37,445 nt of DNA, taken from Gammaproteobacteria bacterium. GTDB taxonomy: Bacteria; Pseudomonadota; Gammaproteobacteria; Pseudomonadales; Azotimanducaceae. The DNA lies in assembly GCA_030433075.1 (NCBI GenBank), contig JAUILI010000019.1, positions 1 through 37,445 of the forward strand, given 5' to 3'. Of the stretch, positions 1-8,436 are shown in pieces (the stretch's first letter is position 1; each line of letters opens with the position of its first letter). The notes under the pieces are model-generated. The model ran no database searches. It had not been told where the DNA came from and saw nothing but the letters and a program-made list of their open reading frames with translations. Both the position numbers and the translations under genes were made by a program.

Positions 1-720
1 CTCTACCTCGCCTGCGATCGCTGGCGGAAGGCGGGGGTGCTGAAGGACATCAACGTGCAGTTCCACAATGCCGGAGGGGTACTCTTCGGTGTTGCCCACT
101 TCGTGCCGACCCTCGAGGGCTACATGAAGCGCTACGGCGCGGACCTCCGTTTCTCTTCGACGCTCACGGCCGTCGACGGACAGGCCAAGGTCGCCCAGTT
201 CAAGAACGTTCAGACCGATGGGTCCGTGGAGATGCAGGAAGTCAGCTTTGATTTTCTGCACTTCGTGCCGCCGCAGAAGGCCCCGGCCTTTATCGCCGAA
301 AGCCCCCTCGCCGATGAGGCCGGGTGGCTCGCGGTGGATCCGGAAACACTGGCGCACCCGCAGTACGGCAACGTCTTTGGCGCCGGCGACGTCGTAGGTA
401 CGAGCAACGCCAAAACCATGGCCGCAGCGCGCAAGCATGCGCCGACGGTCGCAGAGAACCTGCTAGCCGCCCTTGATGGCCAACCCTTGCCCATGGCCTA
501 CGATGGCTACGGCGCGTGCCCCCTTACCGTAGAGGCGGGGCGCGTGGTGCTCGCGGAGTTCGGCTACGGCGGCAAGCTGCTCCCTACCTTCCCCATCGAG
601 CCGGCGGTGCCTCGCCTTAGCCAGTGGATCTTAAAGCGGCATCTTATGCCCTACATCTACTGGGACTTGATGCTGAAGGGGCACGAGCTCTTTGCTCAGC
701 CCGAGCGCCGGACCGCCTAG
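1..720 (+). CDS. sqr: Sulfide:quinone oxidoreductase, type II-like (5' end missing)
   Basis: The frame is open from base 1, so this is the C-terminal part (about 239 residues) of an FAD-dependent sulfide:quinone oxidoreductase. This membrane-associated enzyme oxidises sulfide to sulfane sulfur and passes electrons to quinone. Visible marks are the FGAGDVVGTSNAKT segment, which corresponds to the FAD-binding GDxxxxxTSKT region of the family, then YDGYGACPLT, whose cysteine matches one of the two redox cysteines, and a C-terminal LMPYIYWDLMLKGHE stretch typical of the mitochondrial-type (SQOR-like) enzymes. The N-terminal Rossmann fold and the other catalytic cysteine would lie left of the window. 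Family knowledge: members act in sulfide detoxification or lithotrophy. The next gene, a SulP transporter, starts 12 bp after the stop and probably shares its transcript. Confidence 0.85.
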   Translation, partial: LYLACDRWRKAGVLKDINVQFHNAGGVLFGVAHFVPTLEGYMKRYGADLRFSSTLTAVDGQAKVAQFKNVQTDGSVEMQEVSFDFLHFVPPQKAPAFIAESPLADEAGWLAVDPETLAHPQYGNVFGAGDVVGTSNAKTMAAARKHAPTVAENLLAALDGQPLPMAYDGYGACPLTVEAGRVVLAEFGYGGKLLPTFPIEPAVPRLSQWILKRHLMPYIYWDLMLKGHELFAQPERRTA

Positions 721-732
721 GCCGTTATTGCG

Positions 733-2478
733 ATGAACGGGCTTTGGGCAAAGGTGCCGGCGTGGCAGTGGCTGTCGACCTACAGCCGCAAGGATTTTGG
801 GGATGATCTTCTGGCCAGCGTGATCGTGACGATCATGCTGATCCCCCAGTCCCTCGCCTATGCCCTCCTGGCGGGCCTGCCGCCGGAGGCCGGGCTCTAC
901 GCCAGCATGCTGCCCCTCGTGGTCTACGCCGTGCTCGGGTCTTCCCGGGTGCTGGCCGTGGGCCCCGTGGCCGTGCTGTCCCTCATGACCGCCAGCGCCC
1001 TCGGCGCCGTGGTGGGGGAGGGGGAAAGCTATGCCCTGGCCGCCATGACCCTAGCGCTCTTGTCCGGGGGCTTTCTTTTGCTCCTCGGGGTGCTCCGCCT
1101 GGGCTTCATCGCCAACTTTCTAAGCCACGCGGTGATTACGGGCTTCGTAGCAGCCTCCGGCGTGCTCATTGCCATCAGCCAGCTGAGCGCGGTGCTTGCC
1201 CTTCCCGGCGGCGGGCATAACGTGGTGGAGCGCCTAGCAAGCCTGCTAGGCCAAATCGATCAGACCCATGGCCCCACGGCCGTCGTCGGCTTCGCCACCA
1301 TGGCGCTGCTGCTCTTCGCCCGCAGCCGCCTGGCCCCCCTGCTGAAGCGCCTGGGCGTCAGCGCCCAGCTCGCCACCTACATCACCCGCGGGGGCCCGGT
1401 GGTCGCCGTGGTGCTGAGCATTTGGGCCGTAGGCGCCTTTGATCTCATTGAGGCTGGGGTGGCCGTGGTGGGGGTGGTGCCCCAGGGCCTTCCGGCGCTG
1501 GAGTTGGCGCTGCCGAGCCTCGATCTCGCCCTGCGGCTTTTGCCCGCGGCGGTGCTCCTGTCTCTCGTGGGCTTTGTGGAGTCCATTTCCGTTGCCCAGT
1601 CCCTGGCCATGCGCCGGCGCCAGCAGATCTTCCCCAACCAGGAACTGCTGGGCCTTGGGGCGGCGAACGTGGCGGCGGGGCTCGCCGGGGGCTTCCCCGT
1701 GACCGGTGGTTTTACCCGCTCCGGGGTGAACTTTGATGCGGGCGCGGGGACCCCCTTCGCCGGGGTGCTGACGGCGGGCTTTATGGCCCTCACGGCGGCC
1801 TTCCTGACGCCGCTGTTCCACGACCTGCCCAAGGCCGTGCTGGCGGCGACCATCATCATTGCCGTGATTTCCCTCATCGACGTGCCGGCCATGGTGCGCA
1901 CCCTGCGCCAGTCGCCCCAGGACTTTGCCGCCATGGCGGCCACCATCGTCGGGGTGTTGGCTCTGGGGGTGGAGCTGGGCATCAGCTGCGGCGTGCTCGT
2001 GGCCCTGGGGCTGCACCTGGGGCAGTCGAGCCGGCCCCACATGGCCATTGTCGGGCGCGTGCCGGGGACGGAGCACTTTCGGAATATCGATCGTCACGAG
2101 GTGGAAACGGACCCTCGGGTGCTCTCCGTGCGGGTGGATGAATCCCTCTACTTTGCCAACGCGCGCTTCCTCGAAGATCAGCTGTTGGCCTGGGTCACCG
2201 CGCGCCCGGAGGTCGAAGACGTTGTGCTTTTATGCTCCGCCGTCAACGGCATGGATGGCAGCGCCGTGGAAACCTTGGAAAGCCTCAATGCCCGGCTCCG
2301 GGCCGCGTCCGTGCGCCTTCACCTGTCGGAGGTGAAGGGTCCCGTGATGGATCGGCTGCGCCGCACCCACCTGTTGTCTGAGCTCACCGGGGAAGTGTTC
2401 TTTACCCATCACCGCGCCATGACGGTCCTGTTGGGGCGGGAGGCCACGGCAGCGCCTGAGGGCGCCCTGCCCGCCTAA
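733..2478 (+). CDS. SulP-family anion permease with STAS domain
   Basis: This 581-residue inner-membrane protein belongs to the SulP/SLC26 family, which moves sulfate, bicarbonate or other anions. The N-terminal half carries the family signature, beginning LIPQSLAYALLAGLPPEAGLY and continuing to a GSSRVLAVGPVAVLS stretch (about residues 38-85), followed by many hydrophobic segments to about residue 440. A cytoplasmic STAS domain fills about residues 455-565, including SAVNGMDGSAVETL. The length is normal for the family. The ATG at 733 follows the SQR stop by 12 bp with no obvious ribosome-binding site, which suggests coupled translation. Placement after a sulfide oxidase makes sulfate or another sulfur oxyanion a plausible substrate, but the sequence does not distinguish it from bicarbonate. 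Confidence 0.9.
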   Translation: MNGLWAKVPAWQWLSTYSRKDFGDDLLASVIVTIMLIPQSLAYALLAGLPPEAGLYASMLPLVVYAVLGSSRVLAVGPVAVLSLMTASALGAVVGEGESYALAAMTLALLSGGFLLLLGVLRLGFIANFLSHAVITGFVAASGVLIAISQLSAVLALPGGGHNVVERLASLLGQIDQTHGPTAVVGFATMALLLFARSRLAPLLKRLGVSAQLATYITRGGPVVAVVLSIWAVGAFDLIEAGVAVVGVVPQGLPALELALPSLDLALRLLPAAVLLSLVGFVESISVAQSLAMRRRQQIFPNQELLGLGAANVAAGLAGGFPVTGGFTRSGVNFDAGAGTPFAGVLTAGFMALTAAFLTPLFHDLPKAVLAATIIIAVISLIDVPAMVRTLRQSPQDFAAMAATIVGVLALGVELGISCGVLVALGLHLGQSSRPHMAIVGRVPGTEHFRNIDRHEVETDPRVLSVRVDESLYFANARFLEDQLLAWVTARPEVEDVVLLCSAVNGMDGSAVETLESLNARLRAASVRLHLSEVKGPVMDRLRRTHLLSELTGEVFFTHHRAMTVLLGREATAAPEGALPA

Positions 2479-2554
2479 GGCCTAAGGCTTGTTCCCAGGG
2501 GCGCGGTGCCCGTACCCTCGCGCCTTTCATTCTTAAGCCTTAAGCGAGTCCATC

Positions 2555-3976
2555 ATGCGTCTTTCCCGCACTCCGGGACCGGGCCTCGGCCTCGACTTTG
2601 GCACCTCGAACTCCCTGGCCGCCCGGGTGGACGGCAAAGGGCTGCGCCCGCTTCCCCTCGAGGGGGCGGAAGTGATCATGCCCACGGCCACCTATCTCGA
2701 CCGTGATTTCAAAAGCACCATCGGGCAGGCGGCGATCGACGCCTACATCGAAGATAACCGGGGCCGCACCGTCGAGCTAATCCCCGAGGTGATTGGTAAG
2801 AGCAGCCTCCTCACCCAGGAAGGGGGCGCGCAGAGCCGGGCGGCGCCGGAGACCCTCACGCAGGACGTCTACGGCCCCGCGGTGGAAGATGCGGGGCTAC
2901 CGGGACGCCTCTTTCGGGGCCTAAAGCGGCTTCTGGGGGATCCGGAAACCCGACGCCTCATGGTGTTTGGGCAGCCCTATCGCCTGGTGGCGCTCATCGT
3001 GCCGGTCCTGCTGGGCATTCGCCGGGCCATGGAGGCGGAGGGGGCCATGGCCAACACGCCCCTGTGCGTGGGCCATCCCGTGCATTTTGAAGGGCGCCAC
3101 GCGCACCGGGATCGCACGGGCCTTGCGCGCTTAGAGGAAGCCTGCCGCTATGCGGGCCTGCCCCCCATCACCTTTTACCCCGAGCCCCTGGCGGCCACCC
3201 TTGCCTGGCTGCACCGCGCGGAGGCGGGGGGGCAGGGCACGGCGCTTACCGTGGATTTCGGGGGTGGGACCCTCGATCTATGCGTGGTGCGCTTTGCTGA
3301 TCAGGCCATGGAGATCCTGAGCACCGCCGGCGCGGCCCTGGGCGGGGATCATCTGGATCAGAAGCTCTTTGAGACCCTGCTGTTCCCCGCCCTCGGCGAG
3401 GGGGAGCGGTGGCGCCGGGCAGGGGATGAGCGGGAGATCGACACGCCCTTTCCCTTCAATCGCTATGCGCCCTTTCTGCTGAATTGGTCCATTGCCTATA
3501 CCCTGAATCAAAACCAGTTTCGGGCCCCGGTCATGGATCTCATGGCCCGCTCCGAGCCCTCGGCGCGGAAGTTCCGCCGGCTCTACACCTTGATTACGCA
3601 AAACCTCGCCTACGAGACCTTTGCGGCCCTGCGGGAAGGGAAGCGCCAGCTCTCGGAGACCGCTTCCGTGAGCATCGACTTGCCCGAGCTCGACCTGTCC
3701 CTGACCTTGGATCGGCCCCGCTTCGAGCAGCTGATTGCGCCGGAGCTTGAGCGCTTCGATGCAGCGGTGCAGGAGGCCCTGGACCGGGCCGGCTTGCCGC
3801 CGGAAGCGATCGACGTGGTGATCACCACCGGGGGCTCGTCCCTCATTCCTGCGGTGCAGGCGCGCCTTCAGGATCGCTTTGGAGATCGGCTGGTGAGCCA
3901 CGACCCGTTTGCTAGCGTGGCCTCGGGGCTCGCGCTCGCGGCAGCGCAGGGCCTGGGCGCGGCGCCGCCCCGCTAG
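2555..3976 (+). CDS. yegD: Hsp70-like ATPase domain protein (YegD family)
   Basis: The 473-residue protein has an actin/Hsp70-type nucleotide-binding fold and no C-terminal peptide-binding domain, as in E. coli YegD (about 450 residues). Visible motifs are phosphate-1 GLDFGTSNSLAARV (from about residue 12), phosphate-2 VDFGGGTLDLCVV in the middle and an adenosine-type VVITTGGSSLIPAV near the C terminus. It is expected to be a cytoplasmic ATPase of unknown client range. The ATG at 2555 has no clear Shine-Dalgarno sequence. It lies 76 bp after the SulP gene and is probably separately expressed. Its stop is 22 bp from the stop of the convergent DUF6134-like gene. Confidence 0.85.
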   Translation: MRLSRTPGPGLGLDFGTSNSLAARVDGKGLRPLPLEGAEVIMPTATYLDRDFKSTIGQAAIDAYIEDNRGRTVELIPEVIGKSSLLTQEGGAQSRAAPETLTQDVYGPAVEDAGLPGRLFRGLKRLLGDPETRRLMVFGQPYRLVALIVPVLLGIRRAMEAEGAMANTPLCVGHPVHFEGRHAHRDRTGLARLEEACRYAGLPPITFYPEPLAATLAWLHRAEAGGQGTALTVDFGGGTLDLCVVRFADQAMEILSTAGAALGGDHLDQKLFETLLFPALGEGERWRRAGDEREIDTPFPFNRYAPFLLNWSIAYTLNQNQFRAPVMDLMARSEPSARKFRRLYTLITQNLAYETFAALREGKRQLSETASVSIDLPELDLSLTLDRPRFEQLIAPELERFDAAVQEALDRAGLPPEAIDVVITTGGSSLIPAVQARLQDRFGDRLVSHDPFASVASGLALAAAQGLGAAPPR

Positions 3977-3998
3977 CCGCGTCTGCGCGGGGGGCGGC

Positions 3999-4709
3999 CT
4001 ACTGGGCGGAGGTCTGCTCGCCGCCTAGGGCGAAGGCCGGATCGCTCTCGCTAGGCCGGTAGTGAAGGGTTCGGCCGTTTTCCAGCTTAGAATCCAGGCC
4101 CAGCCAGAGCGGACCGTCGTAGTAGAGCGTAATGTCGATCTTCCCGTCTTCCCCGCCCTTCAAATCTAGCGCCTCCACGGCCCGGGGGACGCCCCCGACC
4201 TCCAGCTCCGCAGGGCGCGGCGCGCTAAAGGCGACCTCGGCGCGCTTCCCATCCTGGATGTTGATGAGCTCGGAACGCTGGGTGATGGCCCGATCCCAGT
4301 AGGGGAAGGTCCAGGCGCAGCTTTCCTGGGTTTCGGCGGCGCCGTCTAGAGTTTCGAGGGCCAGCACGCCCGCTTCCCAGCGCCCCGCCACTTCAAAGCG
4401 ATCGCTGTTTTGCTGCGTTTGGCTTTCAAAGCGCGAAAGGCACCCGTTGGTCCAGCGCTCTTCTGCCACGTGGTCGTAGGAAAAGAGCGTGAGAAAGCCA
4501 AGCTTGAACTCAAACTGGGCTTCCGAGCGCAGCGTTAGGGCATCGCCGTCGCGACCGAATTGGTAGCGGTGCGTGCCCAGGGGGCGGTCGCCGATAAAGG
4601 CATCAAAGCTCCGGTTCGGCGGCACGCGCTCCGCGCTGGGCCCCTCCGTCGCAAGCAGAGTGCTGGGAAGGGCAAGGAGGGCCGTGAGGGCCAGGCGTCG
4701 AAGGACCAT
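3999..4709 (-). CDS. Exported DUF6134-like protein
   Basis: A 236-residue protein with an N-terminal secretion signal: two arginines, then a hydrophobic stretch ending near LPSTLLATEG. It is probably periplasmic or outer-membrane associated. The mature part starts with FDAFIGDRPLGTHRYQF and is rich in beta-strand-like alternation, matching my recollection of DUF6134 proteins; no catalytic motif is evident. Two cysteines in the middle (NGCLSRF and ESCAWTF) could form a disulfide. I chose the ATG at 4709 over one 24 bases upstream because a GGAG sits 6 bases before it and the signal peptide begins there. It is transcribed divergently from the hydrolase at 4802 across the symmetric element at 4733-4769. 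Function unknown. Confidence 0.7.
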   Translation of the reverse strand: MVLRRLALTALLALPSTLLATEGPSAERVPPNRSFDAFIGDRPLGTHRYQFGRDGDALTLRSEAQFEFKLGFLTLFSYDHVAEERWTNGCLSRFESQTQQNSDRFEVAGRWEAGVLALETLDGAAETQESCAWTFPYWDRAITQRSELINIQDGKRAEVAFSAPRPAELEVGGVPRAVEALDLKGGEDGKIDITLYYDGPLWLGLDSKLENGRTLHYRPSESDPAFALGGEQTSAQ

Positions 4710-4732
4710 GGCAATCTCCAAACATTCGCTCA

Positions 4733-4769
4733 TTGATTGTCACTTGGGGGCAGAGCGCGTAACAATCAA
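4733..4769. promoter_or_regulatory. Symmetric inverted repeat, candidate overlapping divergent promoters
   Basis: Arms TTGATTGTCAC (4733-4743) and GTAACAATCAA (4759-4769) are inverted copies with one mismatch and a 15-bp spacer. Read on +, TTGTCA (4737-4742) and AACAAT (4761-4766) are -35/-10-like hexamers 18 bp apart. Read on -, TTGTTA (4765-4760) and GACAAT (4741-4736) are likewise 18 bp apart. Predicted transcripts would start roughly 20-30 bases before each start codon. It could instead be an operator for a dimeric regulator. Confidence 0.4.
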
Positions 4770-4801
4770 GGCGACAGCAAAACACCATTGGGGAGAAAAG
4801 C

Positions 4802-5686
4802 ATGGCGCGAGTCAACACGGGGACGGTGGAGCTCGAGTACGACACCTTCGGAAATCCGGCCCATCGGCCCTTGCTCCTGGTCATGGGGCTGGGCGCGCAA
4901 ATGATTGCCTGGGACGAGGGCTTCTGCGAGGCCTTGGCTGAGCAGGGCCACTATGTGATCCGTTTTGATAATCGAGATTGCGGGCTGTCGACGAAATTCG
5001 ACGCGGCGGGCACTCCGGATATGCAATCGCTTGTGGCCTCCCTGGCAGCAGGAGAAACACCGGCCATTCCCTACACGCTGGACGACATGGCGGACGACGC
5101 CGTAGCCCTGCTTGATCACCTGAATTTGCCCAGCGCCCACATTTGCGGGGCATCCATGGGCGGAATGATCGTGCAAACGGTGGCCCTGCGGCACCCTGAG
5201 CGGGTTCGCAGTCTGACTTCCATTTACTCTTCAACGGGGGATCGAAGCCTCCCTCAGGCGACTCCTGAGGCCATGGCCGCCCTGACCTCTCCTGTACCGC
5301 CGGATCTTGAAGGGTTTCTCGAGAGAAGCCTCTATGTTTCCAAGACCATCGGGTCCCCAGGCTTTCCCTTTGATGAAGCTCAGCAGCGTACGAAGGCAAC
5401 TCGTAGCTTCGAGCGAGGCCTGTGCCCTGAAGGCACTTCCCGGCAGATGGTCGCGATCATCGCCCATGGCGATCGCACGCCCGGTTTGCGGGCCCTGACT
5501 ATCCCAACGCTCGTGATTCATGGGACGGCCGATCCTCTGATTCCCTTACCCTGCGGAGAAGCCACGGCAGCGGCCATCCCCGGCGCGGAGCTTCTGGTGA
5601 TCGAGGGCATGGGGCACGACCTGCCGCGGGACGCCTGGCCGCAAATGGTCAGCGCAATCAGTGGCCTGACCGCGCGGGTCGGCTAA
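4802..5686 (+). CDS. Alpha/beta hydrolase
   Basis: The 294-residue cytoplasmic protein has an alpha/beta-hydrolase fold and no signal peptide. The nucleophile elbow is GASMGG (Ser118). The acid is probably Asp244 in HGTADPLIP and the base His272 in GMGHD, giving a complete Ser-Asp-His triad. The oxyanion-side VMGLGAQM segment near residue 28 and FDNRDCGLS near 55 resemble the family that includes aclacinomycin methylesterase RdmC and many uncharacterised esterases, so the substrate cannot be named. GGGGAGA lies 5 bases before the ATG. The stop is 4 bp before the next gene (Nudix), so the two are probably co-transcribed. Confidence 0.85.
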   Translation: MARVNTGTVELEYDTFGNPAHRPLLLVMGLGAQMIAWDEGFCEALAEQGHYVIRFDNRDCGLSTKFDAAGTPDMQSLVASLAAGETPAIPYTLDDMADDAVALLDHLNLPSAHICGASMGGMIVQTVALRHPERVRSLTSIYSSTGDRSLPQATPEAMAALTSPVPPDLEGFLERSLYVSKTIGSPGFPFDEAQQRTKATRSFERGLCPEGTSRQMVAIIAHGDRTPGLRALTIPTLVIHGTADPLIPLPCGEATAAAIPGAELLVIEGMGHDLPRDAWPQMVSAISGLTARVG

Positions 5687-5690
5687 ACCT

Positions 5691-6272
5691 TTGGACCTTG
5701 AGCGACTGCGCCAGCCCTTTAAGGGGTTGGCGCCGCCCCCGGCCCCTCCCGCGACGGCTCGCCGGGCCGCCGTGGCCGCCGTGCTGCGCCCGGGCCCGTC
5801 GGGGGCGGAGGTGCTGCTCATTCGCCGCGCCGAGCGGGAGGGCGATCCCTGGTCCGGCCACATGGCCTTCCCCGGCGGGCATATTGAAGCGGGGGAATCG
5901 CCCCTGGAGGCCGCCGTGCGGGAAACGCAGGAGGAAGTGGGCCTGTCCCTCGCGGAGCACAGCACGCTGCTCGGCCCCTTGCCTCCCGCCCATGCCCAGG
6001 CCCGGGCCCGGCGGGTGGATATGGCGATCTATCCCTTTGTCTTTGAGGCCGCCAAAGCCTTGCCCGCGCCGGCGCCTAATCATGAGGTGGCGGGGGTGCA
6101 CTGGGCGCCCCTCGCGCCCATGTTCTCCGGCGAAAACCGAACCACCCTCCGCTACGAGCACGGGGAGTTTCCCGGTTGGGATATCGGGGGCGGGGTGGTG
6201 TGGGGCCTGACCTACCGCATGCTCGGGTCGCTCTTCGCCCTGGTGGAGCCGGGCTGGCGACCGCACGGCTAG
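5691..6272 (+). CDS. Nudix hydrolase, CoA-pyrophosphatase (NudL)-like
   Basis: The 193-residue protein carries a perfect Nudix box (GX5EX7REUXEEXGU) from Gly63: [20 protein letters not shown] followed by EVGL, with the metal-binding glutamates at 78-82. The preceding [22 protein letters not shown] resembles the NudL/UPF0035 signature of CoA diphosphatases, so hydrolysis of CoA or acyl-CoA to phosphopantetheine and 3',5'-ADP is a reasonable guess, not proven. The start appears to be TTG at 5691, 4 bp after the hydrolase stop; an internal start would remove the family-typical N terminus. It probably forms a two-gene operon with the upstream hydrolase. Confidence 0.8.
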   Translation: MDLERLRQPFKGLAPPPAPPATARRAAVAAVLRPGPSGAEVLLIRRAEREGDPWSGHMAFPGGHIEAGESPLEAAVRETQEEVGLSLAEHSTLLGPLPPAHAQARARRVDMAIYPFVFEAAKALPAPAPNHEVAGVHWAPLAPMFSGENRTTLRYEHGEFPGWDIGGGVVWGLTYRMLGSLFALVEPGWRPHG

Positions 6273-6277
6273 CGCCC

Positions 6278-7246
6278 CTAGGCGGGGAAGGCCCAGGCCC
6301 GGAGGGCCGGTAGGCTAAGGGCCAGGGCCACGCTGACGATCAAGCCAATGGCGGCCTTGCCCCCATCCTTCGCGATGAGTCCCCAGGTTTCCTTCACCGG
6401 GCGATGCTTCATGGTGAGCGTCAGCCCCAGCTCCCGACCCGCGAGCAGGCCCAGGAACACCCAGGTGGTGCTCATGGGAAGGTTGCTCGCTTCCTTGAAG
6501 ATGAGCAGCACGGTGCCGTAGATCACGTTGATGAAGGCCGCAGAGCGGATATCGAGGGTGTTCGTCTTGCTGGTGACGATGTGCTGAATTTCCCCGCCCC
6601 GGCGATAGAAGATCCAGGCGTGGAGGCCGAGCATCACCGCCAGGCACAGCATGAGATTCTCGAAGCTGAGGCTGCGCGGCATATAGACAAAGATATTGGC
6701 CAGATCCTGAATTAGCCATTGGCTCCAGAGGTAGGCCGTGGTGAGCCATTGGATGGCCACCCAGTAGGCCGGGATTGGCTCACCGTGGGTTTTGAGAAAG
6801 CGCGTTTCCAGCTTCGTCACCACCCAGCGGTAGGCCAGGAAGCCCGTGACGATGGCCACGGCGTAGCCCAGGAGGGATTTCACCAGCATGCCCTCGAGGT
6901 TGCTCGGAGCGAACACCGTGAGCACGAGGAAGGTGGTGCTAACGGGAATGCCGAAGCGCGTGAGGCCCAGGATGAACAGCGGGGGGATGACATGGATCCA
7001 ATCGATGCCCCCGGGCGGCTCGGGGAACTTGGTCAGCCGGCCGTAGGAAACGTCGCCGTCGTAGGCCACCCAGCCCCAGACCAGCACGGCCACCAGCACG
7101 GAGACCGCCCAGGCCCAAAGGACCCACCAGGGCCGATGGGAATTCGACGAAATGAAGGTGCCCAGGGTTTGGATCGCGTCGTTGGCCACAATGGAGTAGG
7201 CAGCCAAGATGAAGCCCACGAACATGAGCAGTTCCGGAACGGTCAC
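6278..7246 (-). CDS. Multi-pass membrane protein, distant PiT phosphate-transporter-like
   Basis: A 322-residue integral membrane protein with about eight hydrophobic segments. Near the N terminus VANDAIQTLGTFISSN resembles the GAND signature of PiT phosphate transporters. GIPVSTTFLVLTVF (about residue 105) and NLPMSTTWVFLGLLAGRELG (about 265) resemble their PVSTTH repeats, which suggests the same inverted two-repeat architecture. It is shorter than standard PiT proteins and diverged enough that the substrate is unknown. I chose the GTG at 7246 because AAGGAG lies 5 bases before it; longer starts add a non-hydrophobic extension. A possible sigma-70 promoter lies at 7355-7384. Its stop is 5 bp from the convergent Nudix stop. 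Confidence 0.7.
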   Translation of the reverse strand: MTVPELLMFVGFILAAYSIVANDAIQTLGTFISSNSHRPWWVLWAWAVSVLVAVLVWGWVAYDGDVSYGRLTKFPEPPGGIDWIHVIPPLFILGLTRFGIPVSTTFLVLTVFAPSNLEGMLVKSLLGYAVAIVTGFLAYRWVVTKLETRFLKTHGEPIPAYWVAIQWLTTAYLWSQWLIQDLANIFVYMPRSLSFENLMLCLAVMLGLHAWIFYRRGGEIQHIVTSKTNTLDIRSAAFINVIYGTVLLIFKEASNLPMSTTWVFLGLLAGRELGLTLTMKHRPVKETWGLIAKDGGKAAIGLIVSVALALSLPALRAWAFPA

Positions 7247-7354
7247 AACAGCTCCTTGCTTTCCCATTCGGGGGCGCTTCGCACCCCATGCAAGGGACGG
7301 TGTTCCGCCCCGGTACCCAAGACCCTCGTCACCTTCCCCAGGCAACGGGGGCGG

Positions 7355-7384
7355 AGTATGCCTGCCTTAGAAATGGCTTGTCAT
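7355..7384 (-). promoter_or_regulatory. Candidate sigma-70 promoter for the PiT-like gene
   Basis: Read on the minus strand, ATGACA (7384-7379, 5 of 6 to TTGACA) is separated by 18 bases from CATACT (7360-7355, 4 of 6 to TATAAT). This would give a leader of about 100 bases before the GTG at 7246. The rest of the 7247-7425 gap shows no gene. Confidence 0.35.
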
Positions 7385-7425
7385 GCGTGTCCTATGACTT
7401 GCCGATCGCGCCACGCCCCCCGAGC

Positions 7426-7944
7426 CTAGCGCTGGGGAATGCCCAAAACACGCCCCTGCTGCGGCGGCCGGGGAAGGGCGGCATGGGCCTTTGCAACGTA
7501 TTCAAGGCGGGCGAGGGCGTCCTCGGGGAAGGGGGCCGTGCGCCGCGTGGCCATGGAGACGTGCAGGGCCATCTGTTCGGAGGTCGCGATGAGTCGATCG
7601 CCGGCGTAAAGATGCTCGAAAAAGTGCAGCCGTTTGCTGTCGAAGCCGAGCAGCTGCCAGCTCACGGTGAAGCGCTCCCCTAGGCTCAACTCCTGGAGAT
7701 AGCAGACGTGGACCTCCGCGGTGAAGAGGGAGGCCTGGGCCGTTTCGACGTAGTGGGCGCCCAGGCCGAGCTGGTCGTAGGCAAAGTCCACGGCCCGGTC
7801 GAAGGCAACGTGGTAGTAGGCCATGTTCATATGGCCGTTATAGTCGATCCAGCTGGGCTCCACGGCTTGCTCCGGGCAGGGCAGGGGCGCCGGGAAGGCG
7901 GGCCAGTGGGCGGGGTCCTGGGTCAGGTCGAAGGGTGAGGCCAT
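7426..7944 (-). CDS. Hotdog-fold acyl-CoA thioesterase
   Basis: The 172-residue protein has the hotdog thioesterase signature WIDYNGHMNMAYYHVAFD (residues 32-49). Asp34, Asn36 and His38 occupy the positions of the catalytic Asp and neighbours in 4-hydroxybenzoyl-CoA thioesterase relatives. The closest resemblance I recall is to the thioesterase domain fused to some carnitine dehydrogenases, so betainyl-CoA or a related acyl-CoA is one possibility; the substrate is unproven. The ATG at 7944 has GGAG 8 bases upstream. It stands alone between the PiT-like gene and the divergent lipoprotein gene. Confidence 0.8.
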   Translation of the reverse strand: MASPFDLTQDPAHWPAFPAPLPCPEQAVEPSWIDYNGHMNMAYYHVAFDRAVDFAYDQLGLGAHYVETAQASLFTAEVHVCYLQELSLGERFTVSWQLLGFDSKRLHFFEHLYAGDRLIATSEQMALHVSMATRRTAPFPEDALARLEYVAKAHAALPRPPQQGRVLGIPQR

Positions 7945-8037
7945 GGGCGGGCTCCATTTTTTCCGCAGCTTCGCTTCAGGCCGATTTCAGCTGGCCCTGG
8001 GCACCGTAGGGGCAGTCTGACGAAAGGAGCTGCCCCT

Positions 8038-8424
8038 GTGAAATTCTCTCAACCGTTGTGTGCCTTGGCGACCCTGACCCTCCTGGCCGGCTGTGCCACG
8101 GCCCCCGCCGCGCCGATCCTGCGGCAAAGCGTGATCGTGGATCAGAAGGGGGTCGATCCCGTGGTCTATGCCTCCGATCTTCAGGAATGTGAAGCCTACG
8201 CGGCGCAGGTGGCCACGGGGCAGGAGGTCGCCGTGACCGCGGCCGGGGGCGCCGTGCTGGGCGGGGCCCTGGGTGCCGTCGGCGGAAGCACCAAAGATGC
8301 ACGGCGCGGCGCCACTGCGGGGGCCGTGATCGGCGCCACCAAGGGCGTTGCCGATGCGATGAAGAGCAAGGACGAGGTGCTGCGCAACTGCCTGACGGGA
8401 CGCGGTTACCGGGTTCTGAATTAG
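8038..8424 (+). CDS. Glycine-zipper lipoprotein
   Basis: A 128-residue envelope protein. The signal peptide ends in the lipobox LLAGC (Cys19), so it should be lipidated and inserted in a membrane, probably the outer one. Residues about 58-95 form a glycine-zipper region (AAGGAVLGGALGAVGGSTKD, then AGAVIGATKG) that likely spans or packs against membrane. Two further cysteines, at QECEAYA and RNCLTGRGY, resemble those in other small glycine-zipper proteins of gammaproteobacteria. The start is GTG at 8038, with AAAGGAG 8 bases upstream. No function is known. It is followed 39 bp later by the peptidase gene. Confidence 0.8.
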   Translation: MKFSQPLCALATLTLLAGCATAPAAPILRQSVIVDQKGVDPVVYASDLQECEAYAAQVATGQEVAVTAAGGAVLGGALGAVGGSTKDARRGATAGAVIGATKGVADAMKSKDEVLRNCLTGRGYRVLN

Positions 8425-8436
8425 GGAAGGCGGTAA

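Noticed and set aside
1246-2097. 283-codon minus-strand frame opposite the SulP gene
   Set aside because: His/Gly/Arg-rich translation without any domain; the plus-strand frame is a clear SulP transporter.
3977-3998. Possible terminator between yegD and the DUF6134-like gene
   Set aside because: CCGCG-TCTG-CGCGG is only a 5-bp stem and no T-run follows on either strand.
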